64,000 bases of DNA from Alkalibacillus silvisoli (lineage in GTDB: Bacteria > Bacillota > Bacilli > Bacillales > Alkalibacillaceae), in assembly GCF_039521975.1 (NCBI RefSeq), contig NZ_BAAACZ010000029.1, positions 62,001-126,000 on the forward strand, written 5' to 3'. A model generated the notes under the pieces. The model was not told the origin of the DNA. It saw only the letters and a program-made list of their open reading frames with translations, and made no database searches. Both the position numbers and the translations under genes were made by a program. Shown in pieces: positions 24,771-33,082 of the stretch; position 1 is the stretch's first letter; each line of letters begins with the position of its first letter.

Positions 24771-25700
24771 ATGAACTTTAAAAAAGTTATGTTGTTATTA
24801 GTCATCTCATCTGTACTCGTGCTCGCTGCATGTGGTGCAGATGATGATGCTACTAATGATGACGCTACTAATGATAAAGACATAAATTACAGTGAAGCAG
24901 TTGATTATACAATTATTGGTATTGAACCAGGTGCCGGAATTACAGTTACGACAGAAAGAGCAATTGATCAAGAAGAGGGTTATGAAAGCTTAGCAGGTTG
25001 GAACTTAGAACAGCCTTCAACAACAGCAATGGTTACTGAACTTGAAGCAGCTATTGCTGATGAAGAGCCGATCATTGTAACAGGCTGGAACCCGCACTGG
25101 AAGTTTGCTCAGTTTCCGGATTTGAAATACTTAGATGACCCTAAAGGCATTTATGGTGAAGCAGAAAATATCGAAACTTTAGCTCGTCAAGGCTTTGAGG
25201 AAGATAATCCAGAAGCTTTCAAATTAATCGAACAGTTCTATTGGGATGTTGAAGACATGGAAGATATCATGTATGAATCCAGTGAAACTGGTGAGGATAT
25301 TGATGACGTAGCAAGACAGTGGGTAGAAGATAACCAAGATCAAGTATCTGAATGGATTGAAGGTGTAGAAGAAGGTAATGGTGAAGAAGTAGAAATTGTT
25401 TCAACACCATGGGATTCTGAGCGTGCTTCTTCTGGTGTTTTAGCGGCTGTTTTAGAAGAGCATGGCTTTGATGTCACCGTTACACCTGTAGATGTTGCAG
25501 TTGTTTTTGAATCTATCGCAAATGGTGATGGTGATGCAACTGTAGCAGCTTGGTTACCATTTACTCATGCTGATTTCTACGAAAGTGTAGAAGATGATGT
25601 CGTTCACTTAGGTGCCAACTTAGAAGGTGCTAAGATCGGACTAGTCGTACCTGAATATATGGGCATTGACTCCATTGAAGACCTGGAGCCAGCTGAATAA
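24771..25700 (+). CDS. Glycine betaine-binding lipoprotein, circularly permuted second copy
   Basis: 309-aa lipoprotein; signal ends LAAC with Cys21. It has the same two lobes and cage residues as its neighbour, but in swapped order: IIGIEPGAG and TGWNPHWKF come first, then STPWDSE and AAWLPFTH. This order is that of B. subtilis OpuAC as I recall it. Both copies retain all three Trp and the His, so both should bind betaine-like ligands. It lies 39 bp after the first copy, with its own ribosome site, and ends the operon. Confidence 0.93.
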   Translation: MNFKKVMLLLVISSVLVLAACGADDDATNDDATNDKDINYSEAVDYTIIGIEPGAGITVTTERAIDQEEGYESLAGWNLEQPSTTAMVTELEAAIADEEPIIVTGWNPHWKFAQFPDLKYLDDPKGIYGEAENIETLARQGFEEDNPEAFKLIEQFYWDVEDMEDIMYESSETGEDIDDVARQWVEDNQDQVSEWIEGVEEGNGEEVEIVSTPWDSERASSGVLAAVLEEHGFDVTVTPVDVAVVFESIANGDGDATVAAWLPFTHADFYESVEDDVVHLGANLEGAKIGLVVPEYMGIDSIEDLEPAE

Positions 25701-25710
25701 CTGTAACTTT

Positions 25711-25750
25711 AAACCTATTAAGGGGGATGGTCCTCTTGATAGGTTTTTTT
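25711..25750 (+). terminator. Terminator of the opuA operon
   Basis: AAACCTATTAAG and CTTGATAGGTTTTTTT arms, loop GGGGATGGTCCT. Confidence 0.85.
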
Positions 25751-25759
25751 CTTTAAGTA

Positions 25760-25878
25760 AATCGCCTGATTAATTGATAATCAGGCGATTTTTACAATAA
25801 TCAGGCGAAATTCGAAATAATCGGGCGAAATCTATAATAATCAGGCGAACGCCCAATTAATTAAGCGTTCGCCTGATT
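25760..25878. repeat. Second AATCRGGCGAAA tandem array, palindrome at both ends
   Basis: Begins with the palindrome AATCGCCTGATTA/TAATCAGGCGATT (25760-25791), then units ATAATCAGGCGAAATTCGAA and ATAATCGGGCGAAATCTAT. It ends with 14-bp arms AATCAGGCGAACGC (25839-25852) and GCGTTCGCCTGATT (25865-25878). It lies between the convergent opuA operon and yhaH. Confidence 0.9.
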
Positions 25879-25892
25879 TTGTTTCACTTCAC

Positions 25893-26264
25893 TTATCGAG
25901 TATAATTCTGTTCTTTAATCTTCTCTTCTAGTTCTTTGATACCTTCTTCAATTTGCAGTAAATGTTCTTGTAAGTTTTCTTGATGTGGCTCTACAGTTTC
26001 CTTCCAGCTTTCAACAGATGTCTTAATATCTTGAGAAAGGTCTTTAAGTAATGCTGCACCTTCTTTAGATGTCCTTGTTAATTGGTTTTTAAGGTCTAAG
26101 CCATTTTCTTTAATTTCCTGTGTAATATCACGTAAGCGTTCGCTTTGATCTTTCATGCGGCCTCGCATTTCTTCACCTGATGATGGTGTTGTAAGAAGTG
26201 ATACAGATGCCCCGACAACGCCACCAACTAATACTCCTAAAAATAACGATTTACCATTTGGCAT
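25893..26264 (-). CDS. yhaH: YtxH-domain protein YhaH
   Basis: 123-aa protein: an N-terminal glycine-rich membrane segment (SLFLGVLVGGVVGASVSLL) followed by TPSSGEEMRGRMKDQ, the YtxH signature, and a long amphipathic coiled-coil tail. General-stress-type membrane-associated protein of unknown function. AAGGGG upstream of the ATG. Location between hpr and hit matches yhaH of B. subtilis. Confidence 0.88.
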   Translation of the reverse strand: MPNGKSLFLGVLVGGVVGASVSLLTTPSSGEEMRGRMKDQSERLRDITQEIKENGLDLKNQLTRTSKEGAALLKDLSQDIKTSVESWKETVEPHQENLQEHLLQIEEGIKELEEKIKEQNYTR

Positions 26265-26382
26265 ACTTCATAACCCCTTTCGTTACCCTACTGCTATTAT
26301 AACTTGTTTTCCCGATAATGTTTAGTGCTAATCTTCTGTTAAAATAATTCTTGTGTTGTGTAAGGAGTAAGTGTGTTCCTTG

Positions 26383-26802
26383 CTAAACTTCCTGTGCAAT
26401 CGTCTGAGCGATTTCTTGAAGCTTTTCTGGTGTGTAATCATCACCGTGAACTTCCCATTGTGATTTGAACCCGTCATTGTCATCAAAGCGCGGTATTAAA
26501 TGCAAGTGAATATGGAAAACGCTTTGATCAGCGAATGATCCATTATTGTTTAGAATGTTCAATCCTTTAGGTTTGTATGCCGCTTTAATACCATTTGTGA
26601 TCTTAGGTACTGCCTTAAATAACTGAGCAGCAGTGTCCTCATCTAGTTCAAACACATCCTGACAATGTTTCTTTGGAATGACTAATGTGTGTCCTTCTGT
26701 GACTTGGCTAATGTCTAAGAAAGCATAAACATGCTCATCCTCATACACTTTTGCTGATGGTATTTCACCGTCGATAATTTTACAAAAGATACATTCTGAC
26801 AT
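26383..26802 (-). CDS. hit: HIT-family nucleotide-binding protein Hit
   Basis: 139-aa histidine triad hydrolase: N-terminal zinc-type CIFCKIIDGEIPSAKVYED, LDISQVTEGHTLVIPKKH, and the triad HIHLHLIPRF near residues 96-105. HIT proteins hydrolyse nucleoside phosphoramidates or dinucleotides. ATG 26802 is chosen because AGGAGG lies 6 bp upstream; a longer upstream frame is unlikely. It is divergent from ecsA exactly as in B. subtilis. Confidence 0.94.
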   Translation of the reverse strand: MSECIFCKIIDGEIPSAKVYEDEHVYAFLDISQVTEGHTLVIPKKHCQDVFELDEDTAAQLFKAVPKITNGIKAAYKPKGLNILNNNGSFADQSVFHIHLHLIPRFDDNDGFKSQWEVHGDDYTPEKLQEIAQTIAQEV

Positions 26803-26900
26803 GATGATCCTCCTAATATTTACTTTTATAAGTATTGTAACGTAATAGAATGTCGAATGTAAGAATAAAAGGTCTAAGCTATTAAATCTTATGAAATTTT

Positions 26901-26909
26901 TGGTATGAT
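26901..26909 (+). promoter_or_regulatory. Extended -10 promoter element of ecsAB
   Basis: TGGTATGAT (TGn plus TATGAT) lies 34 bp before the ecsA ATG. The -35 region is poor, as is usual for extended -10 promoters. Confidence 0.45.
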
Positions 26910-26942
26910 AATAAGAGAGTGTAGAAAGAAAAGAGGGATAAC

Positions 26943-27680
26943 ATGAGTGAATTGTTAACGGTAAATGACCTCGTTGGTGGTTATACACAACAAAATGTCT
27001 TACACGGAATCTCTTTTGAAGTGAAAAAGGGTGAGGTCGTGGGCTTGATTGGTTTAAATGGTGCAGGTAAGAGTACAGCCATTAAACATATTATCGGCTT
27101 AATGAATCCAAAAACGGGTTCGATTAATATTAATGGAAGAAGTATCGTTGAAGATTTGGAAAGTTATCGACGTGAGTTTGCTTATATACCTGAGATGCCG
27201 ATGCTTTATGAAGAATTAACATTAGATGAGCATTTAAGGTTAACAGCGATGGCTTACGGAATTGATGAAGAAACGTATAACAAAAGAACAGACTTCTTAT
27301 TAAAAGAGTTTCATTTAGACAAGAAGCGCAAATGGTTTCCTGTTCATTTCTCTAAAGGGATGAGACAAAAGGTGATGATTATGTGTGCCTTTTTGGTTAA
27401 GCCTTCTTTATATATCGTCGATGAGCCGTTTGTTGGCTTAGATCCTCTTGGAATTCAATCGTATTTAGATACGATGAATGACATGAAAGAACAGGGTGCA
27501 GGAGTCTTGATGTCGACACATATCTTAGCAACCGCTGAGAAATATTGTGATCGTTTTGTCATTATTCATCATGGTGAAATTCGTGCTTACGGGACATTAG
27601 ATCATCTAAGAAGCGAATTCAAAATGCCAAATGCAAGCTTAGATGATATTTATGTACAATTAACAAAGGACGATGCTTAA
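26943..27680 (+). CDS. ecsA: ABC transporter ATPase EcsA
   Basis: 245-aa ATPase: Walker A GLNGAGKST, signature FSKGMRQK, Walker B SLYIVDEPFVGLDP. In B. subtilis EcsAB affects protein secretion, competence and regulated intramembrane proteolysis by RasP; in related cocci it has been linked to export of peptides. GAGGGAT before the ATG. EcsB follows, with no separate promoter. Confidence 0.95.
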   Translation: MSELLTVNDLVGGYTQQNVLHGISFEVKKGEVVGLIGLNGAGKSTAIKHIIGLMNPKTGSININGRSIVEDLESYRREFAYIPEMPMLYEELTLDEHLRLTAMAYGIDEETYNKRTDFLLKEFHLDKKRKWFPVHFSKGMRQKVMIMCAFLVKPSLYIVDEPFVGLDPLGIQSYLDTMNDMKEQGAGVLMSTHILATAEKYCDRFVIIHHGEIRAYGTLDHLRSEFKMPNASLDDIYVQLTKDDA

Positions 27681-27681
27681 G

Positions 27682-28905
27682 ATGGATACAAATCAATTAT
27701 GGAAAGAACGTTTAAATCATCATTTAAAAATGGTTAGTCGTTACATGCGATTAATCTTTAACGATCATTTAGCTTTTGCGCTTATTTTCTTTGTGGCAGC
27801 CTTTGCGTTTTTTTATCAGCAATGGTTAGAAACGGTACCAAGTACATTTCCTGCTGAGTGGTTAATGGCGATTTCAATAGGCCTTTTACTTACGTATAGC
27901 CCTGTTCGTACGTTTTTTAAAGAAGCGGATACGGTGTTTTTGCTTAGTGTGGAAAACCGTTTAATGCCTTATATTAAGAAATCGATCATCTATAGCTTTG
28001 TCATGCAAAGCTATTGGATTGCGATATTTTTATTCGCGCTATCGCCTTTATATTTTACAGTTAATGAGGAAGTTAGCGCAGGTTATTTGTTTTTCATCTT
28101 AATATTTGCATTAGTTGTAAAGGTAAGTAATTTAATTGCGACTTGGTTTATTCAAAAGTCACGTGATCAAAGATTGCACTATCTAGACATTGTTGTTCGT
28201 TTAATTATTAACGTATTTATGGTCTTCTTTTTAGCAATTGGTCAGCCATATTATTCTTTCATTGCTCTTTTGTTACTGGTTGGGGTGATGTTCTTGAACT
28301 ATCATAATGTTTATAAGAAGTTTAGTTTGCCATGGGATGACCTTATTGAAAAGGAAGAGGCCAGGTTACAATTCTTTTACCGGATTGCGAATATGTCAAC
28401 AGATGTCCCTGATCTAAAACGAAAGCCGAAAAAACGCCATGGGTTAGTCCGCTTAGTGACGAAAAGAATGCCAATTAAACAAAATCAAACGTTCATTTAT
28501 TTATATAGCATTACATTTATTCGTAGTGGTGATTATTTAGGGATGTATTTGAGATTAATGTTGTTAGCGGTTTTCTTTGCGTTTTGGATTCCAGCGTTCT
28601 GGGGTAAAATGGTCTTCGCATTACTGTTTCTATTTTTGACTGGTTTTCAGTTTATTACGATCTATAATCATCATCGTTCAATCGATTGGCTAAAACTATA
28701 CCCAATTCCTCATGCCTTACGCACAAAAGCAGTGCATCAACTAATTTTAGTGTTAATGTTAATGAAGATTGTCGTAATGTCTATTGTGTTCTTCATTGCA
28801 ACGGATTTAATGGGAGCATTAATATATGGTGGTTTAGCCATTTCATTCACTGTGTTGTTTGAAGCGTTTTATGTTAAAGGGCGCATTCGTAAATTAGGAA
28901 CTTAA
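27682..28905 (+). CDS. ecsB: ABC transporter membrane subunit EcsB
   Basis: 407-aa polytopic protein with an EcsB-like N-terminus (LWKERLNHHLKMVSRYMRLI) and about ten hydrophobic segments. ATG 27682 is preferred because AAAGGA is too close to the alternative ATG at 27673, which overlaps the end of ecsA. Partner of EcsA. The ecsC gene that follows in B. subtilis is absent here: a terminator and an unrelated yitT-like gene come next. Confidence 0.92.
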   Translation: MDTNQLWKERLNHHLKMVSRYMRLIFNDHLAFALIFFVAAFAFFYQQWLETVPSTFPAEWLMAISIGLLLTYSPVRTFFKEADTVFLLSVENRLMPYIKKSIIYSFVMQSYWIAIFLFALSPLYFTVNEEVSAGYLFFILIFALVVKVSNLIATWFIQKSRDQRLHYLDIVVRLIINVFMVFFLAIGQPYYSFIALLLLVGVMFLNYHNVYKKFSLPWDDLIEKEEARLQFFYRIANMSTDVPDLKRKPKKRHGLVRLVTKRMPIKQNQTFIYLYSITFIRSGDYLGMYLRLMLLAVFFAFWIPAFWGKMVFALLFLFLTGFQFITIYNHHRSIDWLKLYPIPHALRTKAVHQLILVLMLMKIVVMSIVFFIATDLMGALIYGGLAISFTVLFEAFYVKGRIRKLGT

Positions 28906-28920
28906 AAATAGGGTTAATGA

Positions 28921-28964
28921 AAAAGGTTATGCTATTGAGTAACTTCTTAGCATGGCTTTTTTTT
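28921..28964 (+). terminator. Terminator of ecsAB
   Basis: AAAAGGTTATGCTA pairs, with several G-T wobbles, to TAGCATGGCTTTTTTTT. Confidence 0.65.
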
Positions 28965-29006
28965 ATAATTTTTACTTTTGTCTGATAAAGCGTTCGTACG
29001 CTGATG

Positions 29007-29035
29007 TTCACAAACGGAAAAATTAGTGTTAAAAT
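29007..29035 (+). promoter_or_regulatory. Promoter of the YitT-like gene
   Basis: TTCACA, 17-bp spacer, TAAAAT. Its position rules out the upstream in-frame GTG at 29026 as translation start. Confidence 0.6.
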
Positions 29036-29076
29036 CATCACGGTTTACAGATAGAGACAGAAAGGTTCGATCAACG

Positions 29077-29934
29077 ATGGTAGGACAGAAAAGGAAGACA
29101 CATTTAACGAGAATTGAACAAATACTTTATATTATTGTTGGATCAGCCATTGTTGCTGTTGCATTTAACGCATTTTTATTACCGAATTACGTCGCAGCAG
29201 GTGGCGTAAGTGGAATTAGTACAATATTAGAGGGGTTATTTGGATTAGAGCCAGCGTATGTCATTTGGGGAATTAATATACCATTACTATTTTTAGCTTA
29301 TTATTTACTAGGAAAAGGTTCGGCATTCCGCTCATTCGCAGGCTCCCTTCTATTACCGTTTTTCGTTTATTTAACAAGGCATATTGAACCGTTTGTACAA
29401 GATGCTTTGTTAGCTGCCATATTTGGTGGTTTAGGTGTTGGCGTTGGTTTAGGGATTGTCTTTTTAGGAGATGCTTCAACTGGTGGTACGGCGTTAGTAG
29501 CGCAGTTAATTCATAAATTCTCTAATCTATCTTTAGGTTCTAGTATTGCGGTAGTTGATGGGATGATTGTCTTAGCGGCGATTATTGTCTTTGATATTGA
29601 GTTAGGTTTGTATGCTTTAATGGGTGTTTATATGACGAGTAAGTCAATTGATTTAGTTCAAACAGGCTTTAATAAAACAAAAACAACGCTGATTATTTCG
29701 AATGAATATTTAGATGTACAAGAAGCGATTTACACAAAAATCGACCGAGGTGTAACAAGGCTTTCAGCTCAAGGTGGTTTTACAGATGTTGAGCGTCCAG
29801 TACTGATGTGCGTGGTTAATTCTTCTGAGGTCGGAGCACTTAAGCGAACAGTAAAAGAGGTTGACCCAGAAGCATTTGTCATTGTTACAGAGTCAGCAGA
29901 AGTGTTAGGTAAAGGATTTTATGAACCTGCTTAA
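29077..29934 (+). CDS. YitT family membrane protein (DUF161/DUF2179)
   Basis: 285-aa protein: five membrane helices with the YitT pattern FLLPNYVAAGGVSGISTI and FLGDASTGGTALVAQLI, then a soluble C-terminal DUF2179 domain (about 200-285; DRGVTRLSAQGGFT, RPVLMCVVN). Several paralogues exist in Bacilli and their transport role is unproven. ATG 29077 is chosen because a good promoter overlaps the longer reading and AGAAAGG is 11 bp upstream. Confidence 0.88.
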   Translation: MVGQKRKTHLTRIEQILYIIVGSAIVAVAFNAFLLPNYVAAGGVSGISTILEGLFGLEPAYVIWGINIPLLFLAYYLLGKGSAFRSFAGSLLLPFFVYLTRHIEPFVQDALLAAIFGGLGVGVGLGIVFLGDASTGGTALVAQLIHKFSNLSLGSSIAVVDGMIVLAAIIVFDIELGLYALMGVYMTSKSIDLVQTGFNKTKTTLIISNEYLDVQEAIYTKIDRGVTRLSAQGGFTDVERPVLMCVVNSSEVGALKRTVKEVDPEAFVIVTESAEVLGKGFYEPA

Positions 29935-29953
29935 TAATAGGAGGTATTAACAA

Positions 29954-30346
29954 ATGAGTAAAGCAATTCATACGTTTCTAATGTTTCAAGGTAATGCAGA
30001 GGAAGCGATGGACTTTTATTCAGAAACATTTCAAGACGTAGAGATTGTAGAGAAGCATAAACATGAAATTCCTGAAATGGGTGAAGCGTTGCAAGCCAAA
30101 ATGGTGATTAAAGGCGAGGAGTACATGGTTTTTGATAGTCCGATCCCACATGATTTTGATTTCACACCGTCCATTTCATTATATGTTCATTGTCAATCTG
30201 AAGAGGAGATTGATGAGTTATATGCGAAATTATCAGATCGCGCCCAGGTGTTAATGCCGATTGGTGAATATCCTTTTAGTTCAAAATTTGCATGGGTACA
30301 AGATCGATTTGGCGTTTCGTGGCAATTAGATCTAGGTCAAGAATAG
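29954..30346 (+). CDS. VOC-superfamily protein, PhnB/YjdN-like
   Basis: 130-aa single-domain beta-alpha-beta protein of the vicinal oxygen chelate fold (FLMFQGNAEEAMDFYSETF at the N-terminus; FAWVQDRFGVSWQLDL at the C-terminus). This PhnB-like group is often annotated as 3-demethylubiquinone methyltransferase, but it is not a methyltransferase by fold and the function is unknown. AGGAGGTATT precedes the ATG; 20 bp after the YitT-like gene, so probably co-transcribed. Confidence 0.85.
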   Translation: MSKAIHTFLMFQGNAEEAMDFYSETFQDVEIVEKHKHEIPEMGEALQAKMVIKGEEYMVFDSPIPHDFDFTPSISLYVHCQSEEEIDELYAKLSDRAQVLMPIGEYPFSSKFAWVQDRFGVSWQLDLGQE

Positions 30347-30360
30347 GTTCGTTAAAAGTA

Positions 30361-30409
30361 AAAAACTGTCCCAATTAGAGGTTTCTTAACCCTTTGGGAC
30401 AGTTTTTTT
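30361..30409. terminator. Bidirectional terminator between VOC gene and yhaA
   Basis: AAAACTGTCCCAA and TTTGGGACAGTTTTTTT arms; A-run and T-run on opposite sides serve both convergent genes. Confidence 0.85.
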
Positions 30410-30411
30410 AT

Positions 30412-31587
30412 TTAACTATTGTTTTCTTGATATTTTTTATACCCGTGAAGTAAAGCTTTGGCAGCTGTAGGTAATGCACGCTCATCGAAATCAAATTTAG
30501 GGTGATGGTGAGGGTAAGCGTGACCTTCAATTTGTGCGCCGGTGAAGAAGAAGGCACCTGGGCGCTCTTCTAGATAATAAGCAAAATCTTCACCGCCCAT
30601 AATCGGATCGACTTCTTCTGATCCAGTTACACCTGGTATTTCATCAGCACTATTAAGGTAATATTCCGTTTCAACCTCGTGGTTAACGACTGGTGGGTAA
30701 CCTTTAATATACTCTAACTCGTACTCAGCATCGTAGCTAATGGCAATCCCTTTTAATATTTTATGCATCTCATCAATGATTTTTCCTTGAACTTCTTTAT
30801 CAAGAATTCGAACTGTACCTGTTAAAGAAGTCGTGTCTGGAATAACGTTAAAAGCATTTCCGCCTTCCATTTTACCAATGGATAAAACAGCGGGTTGTAA
30901 AGGATTAATCCGACGACTGACAACTTGTTGTAATTCCACAATGGCTTGACCTGCCATCACAACTGGATCTTTCGTTTGGTGTGGCATTGCACCGTGACCG
31001 CCTTTTCCTTTGAACGTAACTGTGAAGCGGTCCGCGCCAGCCATGAAAGCTCCTTTAGCGGTTTCAATTTTATTTAACGCCGTATTTGACCATAGGTGTG
31101 TGCCAAATACAGCATCAACCCCTTCTAATGCGCCTTCATCAATCATTGGCTTAGCACCACCAGGGGCATATTCCTCAGCAGGTTGATGTAAGAAGACGAG
31201 CGTTCCAGGTAATTCATCTTTAAATTCTAGTGCTGCTTCAGCTACAGCTAATAGCGATGCAGTGTGTCCATCATGTCCGCAAGCATGCATCACACCATCT
31301 ACTTTTGATTTATAAGGGACATCATTTTCCTCTTGAATCGGTAAGGCGTCAAAGTCAGCGCGTAATGCAACTGTCCTCCCCGGTTTTCCACCTTCAATTG
31401 TTGCGACAATCCCGTAACCACCGATATTACTTTTATATGGAATGGCTAATTCATCATAACGACTTGCAATATACTTCGCCGTTTCCTTCTCTTCAAACGA
31501 AAGCTCAGGGTGTTGGTGTAGGTAGCGTCGGTCTTCTACCATACGATCATAAAGTTGATCGACTTTTTCATAAAGCTGTTCCCACAT
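30412..31587 (-). CDS. yhaA: M20 family amidohydrolase YhaA
   Basis: 391-aa zinc-dependent amidohydrolase of the M20D group (aminoacylase/N-acyl-amino-acid deacylase/hippurate hydrolase-like). Metal-binding motifs: HACGHDGHTA near 102-111, HQPAEE near 135-140, GTHLWS near 168. The dimerisation lid domain is intact (KGGHGAMPHQTKDP). Start ATG 31587, GGGAG upstream. In B. subtilis yhaA also lies just after the ecs genes. The natural substrate is unknown. Confidence 0.9.
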   Translation of the reverse strand: MWEQLYEKVDQLYDRMVEDRRYLHQHPELSFEEKETAKYIASRYDELAIPYKSNIGGYGIVATIEGGKPGRTVALRADFDALPIQEENDVPYKSKVDGVMHACGHDGHTASLLAVAEAALEFKDELPGTLVFLHQPAEEYAPGGAKPMIDEGALEGVDAVFGTHLWSNTALNKIETAKGAFMAGADRFTVTFKGKGGHGAMPHQTKDPVVMAGQAIVELQQVVSRRINPLQPAVLSIGKMEGGNAFNVIPDTTSLTGTVRILDKEVQGKIIDEMHKILKGIAISYDAEYELEYIKGYPPVVNHEVETEYYLNSADEIPGVTGSEEVDPIMGGEDFAYYLEERPGAFFFTGAQIEGHAYPHHHPKFDFDERALPTAAKALLHGYKKYQENNS

Positions 31588-31712
31588 CTTCTAAAATCTC
31601 CCTTCTAGTTAAAAAGTTAATATTATTATAACAGAATTTTCGAGTAACGTATTAAATAAAATAAATTATGCTAACAGGCTTATATTTGGCACGCTGAACA
31701 TAAAGGAGGTCT

Positions 31713-31751
31713 GAGATAGATATATAAGTAGTTCGGTTTTGAGGTAGAAAA
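31713..31751. repeat. Left inverted repeat flanking the HAD gene, with candidate target duplication
   Basis: TAAGTAGTTCGGTTTTGAGG and following bases (31725-31751) match the reverse complement of 32855-32881 with about three mismatches in 27. GAGATAGATA (31713-31722) just outside nearly repeats GAGACAGATA (32882-32891) beyond the right arm. The gap 31588-32081 otherwise holds only an orphan AAAGGAGG and the hairpin at 31774. Confidence 0.65.
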
Positions 31752-31773
31752 AACAAATTAACAGACATTTTTT

Positions 31774-31805
31774 AAGTCCAATTCGCAAATGAATTGGACT
31801 TTTAA
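31774..31805 (+). terminator. Terminator-like hairpin inside the left end of the IR-bounded segment
   Basis: AAGTCCAATTCG and TGAATTGGACTTTT arms with a T-rich tail. No gene for it to end is visible upstream. Confidence 0.6.
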
Positions 31806-32081
31806 TTTTCCTTTATATATCAATGTTTGTATCAAATTAGTATAGAAATTAGCACTAAACTTAGGACACTAATTAGAAGATGGACAATGGCTATTGTTCA
31901 GTGGTTAAAACATATGTTAAATTTGGCGTTAATTCACTTGCTAAAAACAGTTATAATATAGATATAGTGACATTATTGATCTTAGATAAAATTTGTCTAT
32001 ATTCGATTGAGTGTTAAAATTTAATTAAATATGAAAAAATCATTTAAATATAAAGATATTAAAGTTTTATAGGAGGTTATT

Positions 32082-32747
32082 ATGGTTTTAAAATATAAAT
32101 GTATAATCTTAGACCACGATGATACAGCAGTAAAAAGCACACCAGATATACACTATCCATCATTTGTGGAGGCTCTTACAGACTTGCGACCACATGATAA
32201 ATCTATTACCTTTGAAGATTTTGTTAGATATTGTTTCAATCCAGGATTTTCTTCTTTATGTAAAGACATCATTAAATTCACCGAGGAAGAACAAAGACAT
32301 CAGCAAGTGGTATGGAAAAAATATACCGAATCAACTGTACCAGACTTCTATGAACTGTTTGTAGAGACTATTCAAGAATTTAAAAAACAAGGTGGAATTG
32401 TGACGGTTGTTTCTCATTCTGAGAGGAATCGAATTGAAAGAGATTATTCTATTCATTGTGGATTTGTGCCAGACGCAATCTTTGGATGGGAACTTCCAGA
32501 ACATCAAAGAAAACCACACCCATATCCAATTAAGGAAATTTTAAAACGCTTTAATCTTCAAGAAACTGAAGCACTAATGTTGGATGACCTAAAACCTGGA
32601 TTGGAGATGGCGAGAAGTTGTAATGTAGATTTTGCCGCTGCTGGATGGTCTCACAGTATTCCCGAAATCAAGGAAAAGATGAAATTGGAATCTAAATATT
32701 ACTTTGAAACAGTAGAACAATTTAATCAACTTATATTGTGTAAATAA
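32082..32747 (+). CDS. HAD family phosphatase
   Basis: 221-aa haloacid-dehalogenase-type hydrolase. Motif I DHDDT (nucleophile Asp11, acid Asp13), motif II VVSHS, motif III Lys within RKPHPYP, motif IV MLDDLKPG. A helical cap lies between motifs I and II, as in phosphoglycolate-phosphatase-like proteins. Aspartate-histidine-aspartate in motif I instead of DxDxT with a hydrophobic x is a little unusual. AGGAGGTTATT precedes the ATG. It is the only gene between a pair of inverted repeats. Substrate unknown. Confidence 0.85.
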   Translation: MVLKYKCIILDHDDTAVKSTPDIHYPSFVEALTDLRPHDKSITFEDFVRYCFNPGFSSLCKDIIKFTEEEQRHQQVVWKKYTESTVPDFYELFVETIQEFKKQGGIVTVVSHSERNRIERDYSIHCGFVPDAIFGWELPEHQRKPHPYPIKEILKRFNLQETEALMLDDLKPGLEMARSCNVDFAAAGWSHSIPEIKEKMKLESKYYFETVEQFNQLILCK

Positions 32748-32748
32748 C

Positions 32749-32780
32749 AAAACGCTTGGGGAAAACCCAAGCGTTTTTTA
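32749..32780 (+). terminator. Terminator of the HAD gene
   Basis: AAAACGCTTGGG and CCCAAGCGTTTTTT arms with a GAAAA loop. Confidence 0.9.
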
Positions 32781-32854
32781 TGTGCTAATTCACTTGTTAA
32801 TTTTATTAACGGAATTAGTGTGAATTGATGTGTTAATTCGGTGTAGAATTTAAG

Positions 32855-32891
32855 TTTTCTACTCCAAAACTGAACTACTTAGAGACAGATA
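32855..32891. repeat. Right inverted repeat flanking the HAD gene
   Basis: TTTTCTACTCCAAAACTGAA followed by CTACTTA (32855-32881) is the counterpart of 31725-31751. GAGACAGATA (32882-32891) is the candidate target-site copy. Nothing else coding is supported between 32781 and 33082. Confidence 0.65.
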
Positions 32892-32993
32892 GGGGGTGTT
32901 AATTTTTGGTGTTACATGACAGGTTATCCGAACGGACTCGTTATATCGGCGCAACACTCAAGCCATTTTGTTGTAAGGGATCGAAATGTAAAA

Positions 32994-33037
32994 AAAGTCC
33001 GAACGCGTTCATTTGTGATGACTCGTTCGGACTTTCT
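32994..33037 (-). terminator. Terminator of the ferritin-like gene
   Basis: AAAGTCCGAACG and CGTTCGGACTTT arms; on the minus strand a run of seven T follows. Confidence 0.8.
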
Positions 33038-33082
33038 ATTATTACAGCTTTAAACTTGCTCTCCTGTCTTTTCTTAGATGAA

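Noticed and set aside
24771..25700. Frameshifted or chimeric opuAC
   Set aside because: The odd lobe order first suggested rearrangement damage, but signal peptide, both lobes and all cage residues are intact, and the order is that of B. subtilis OpuAC.
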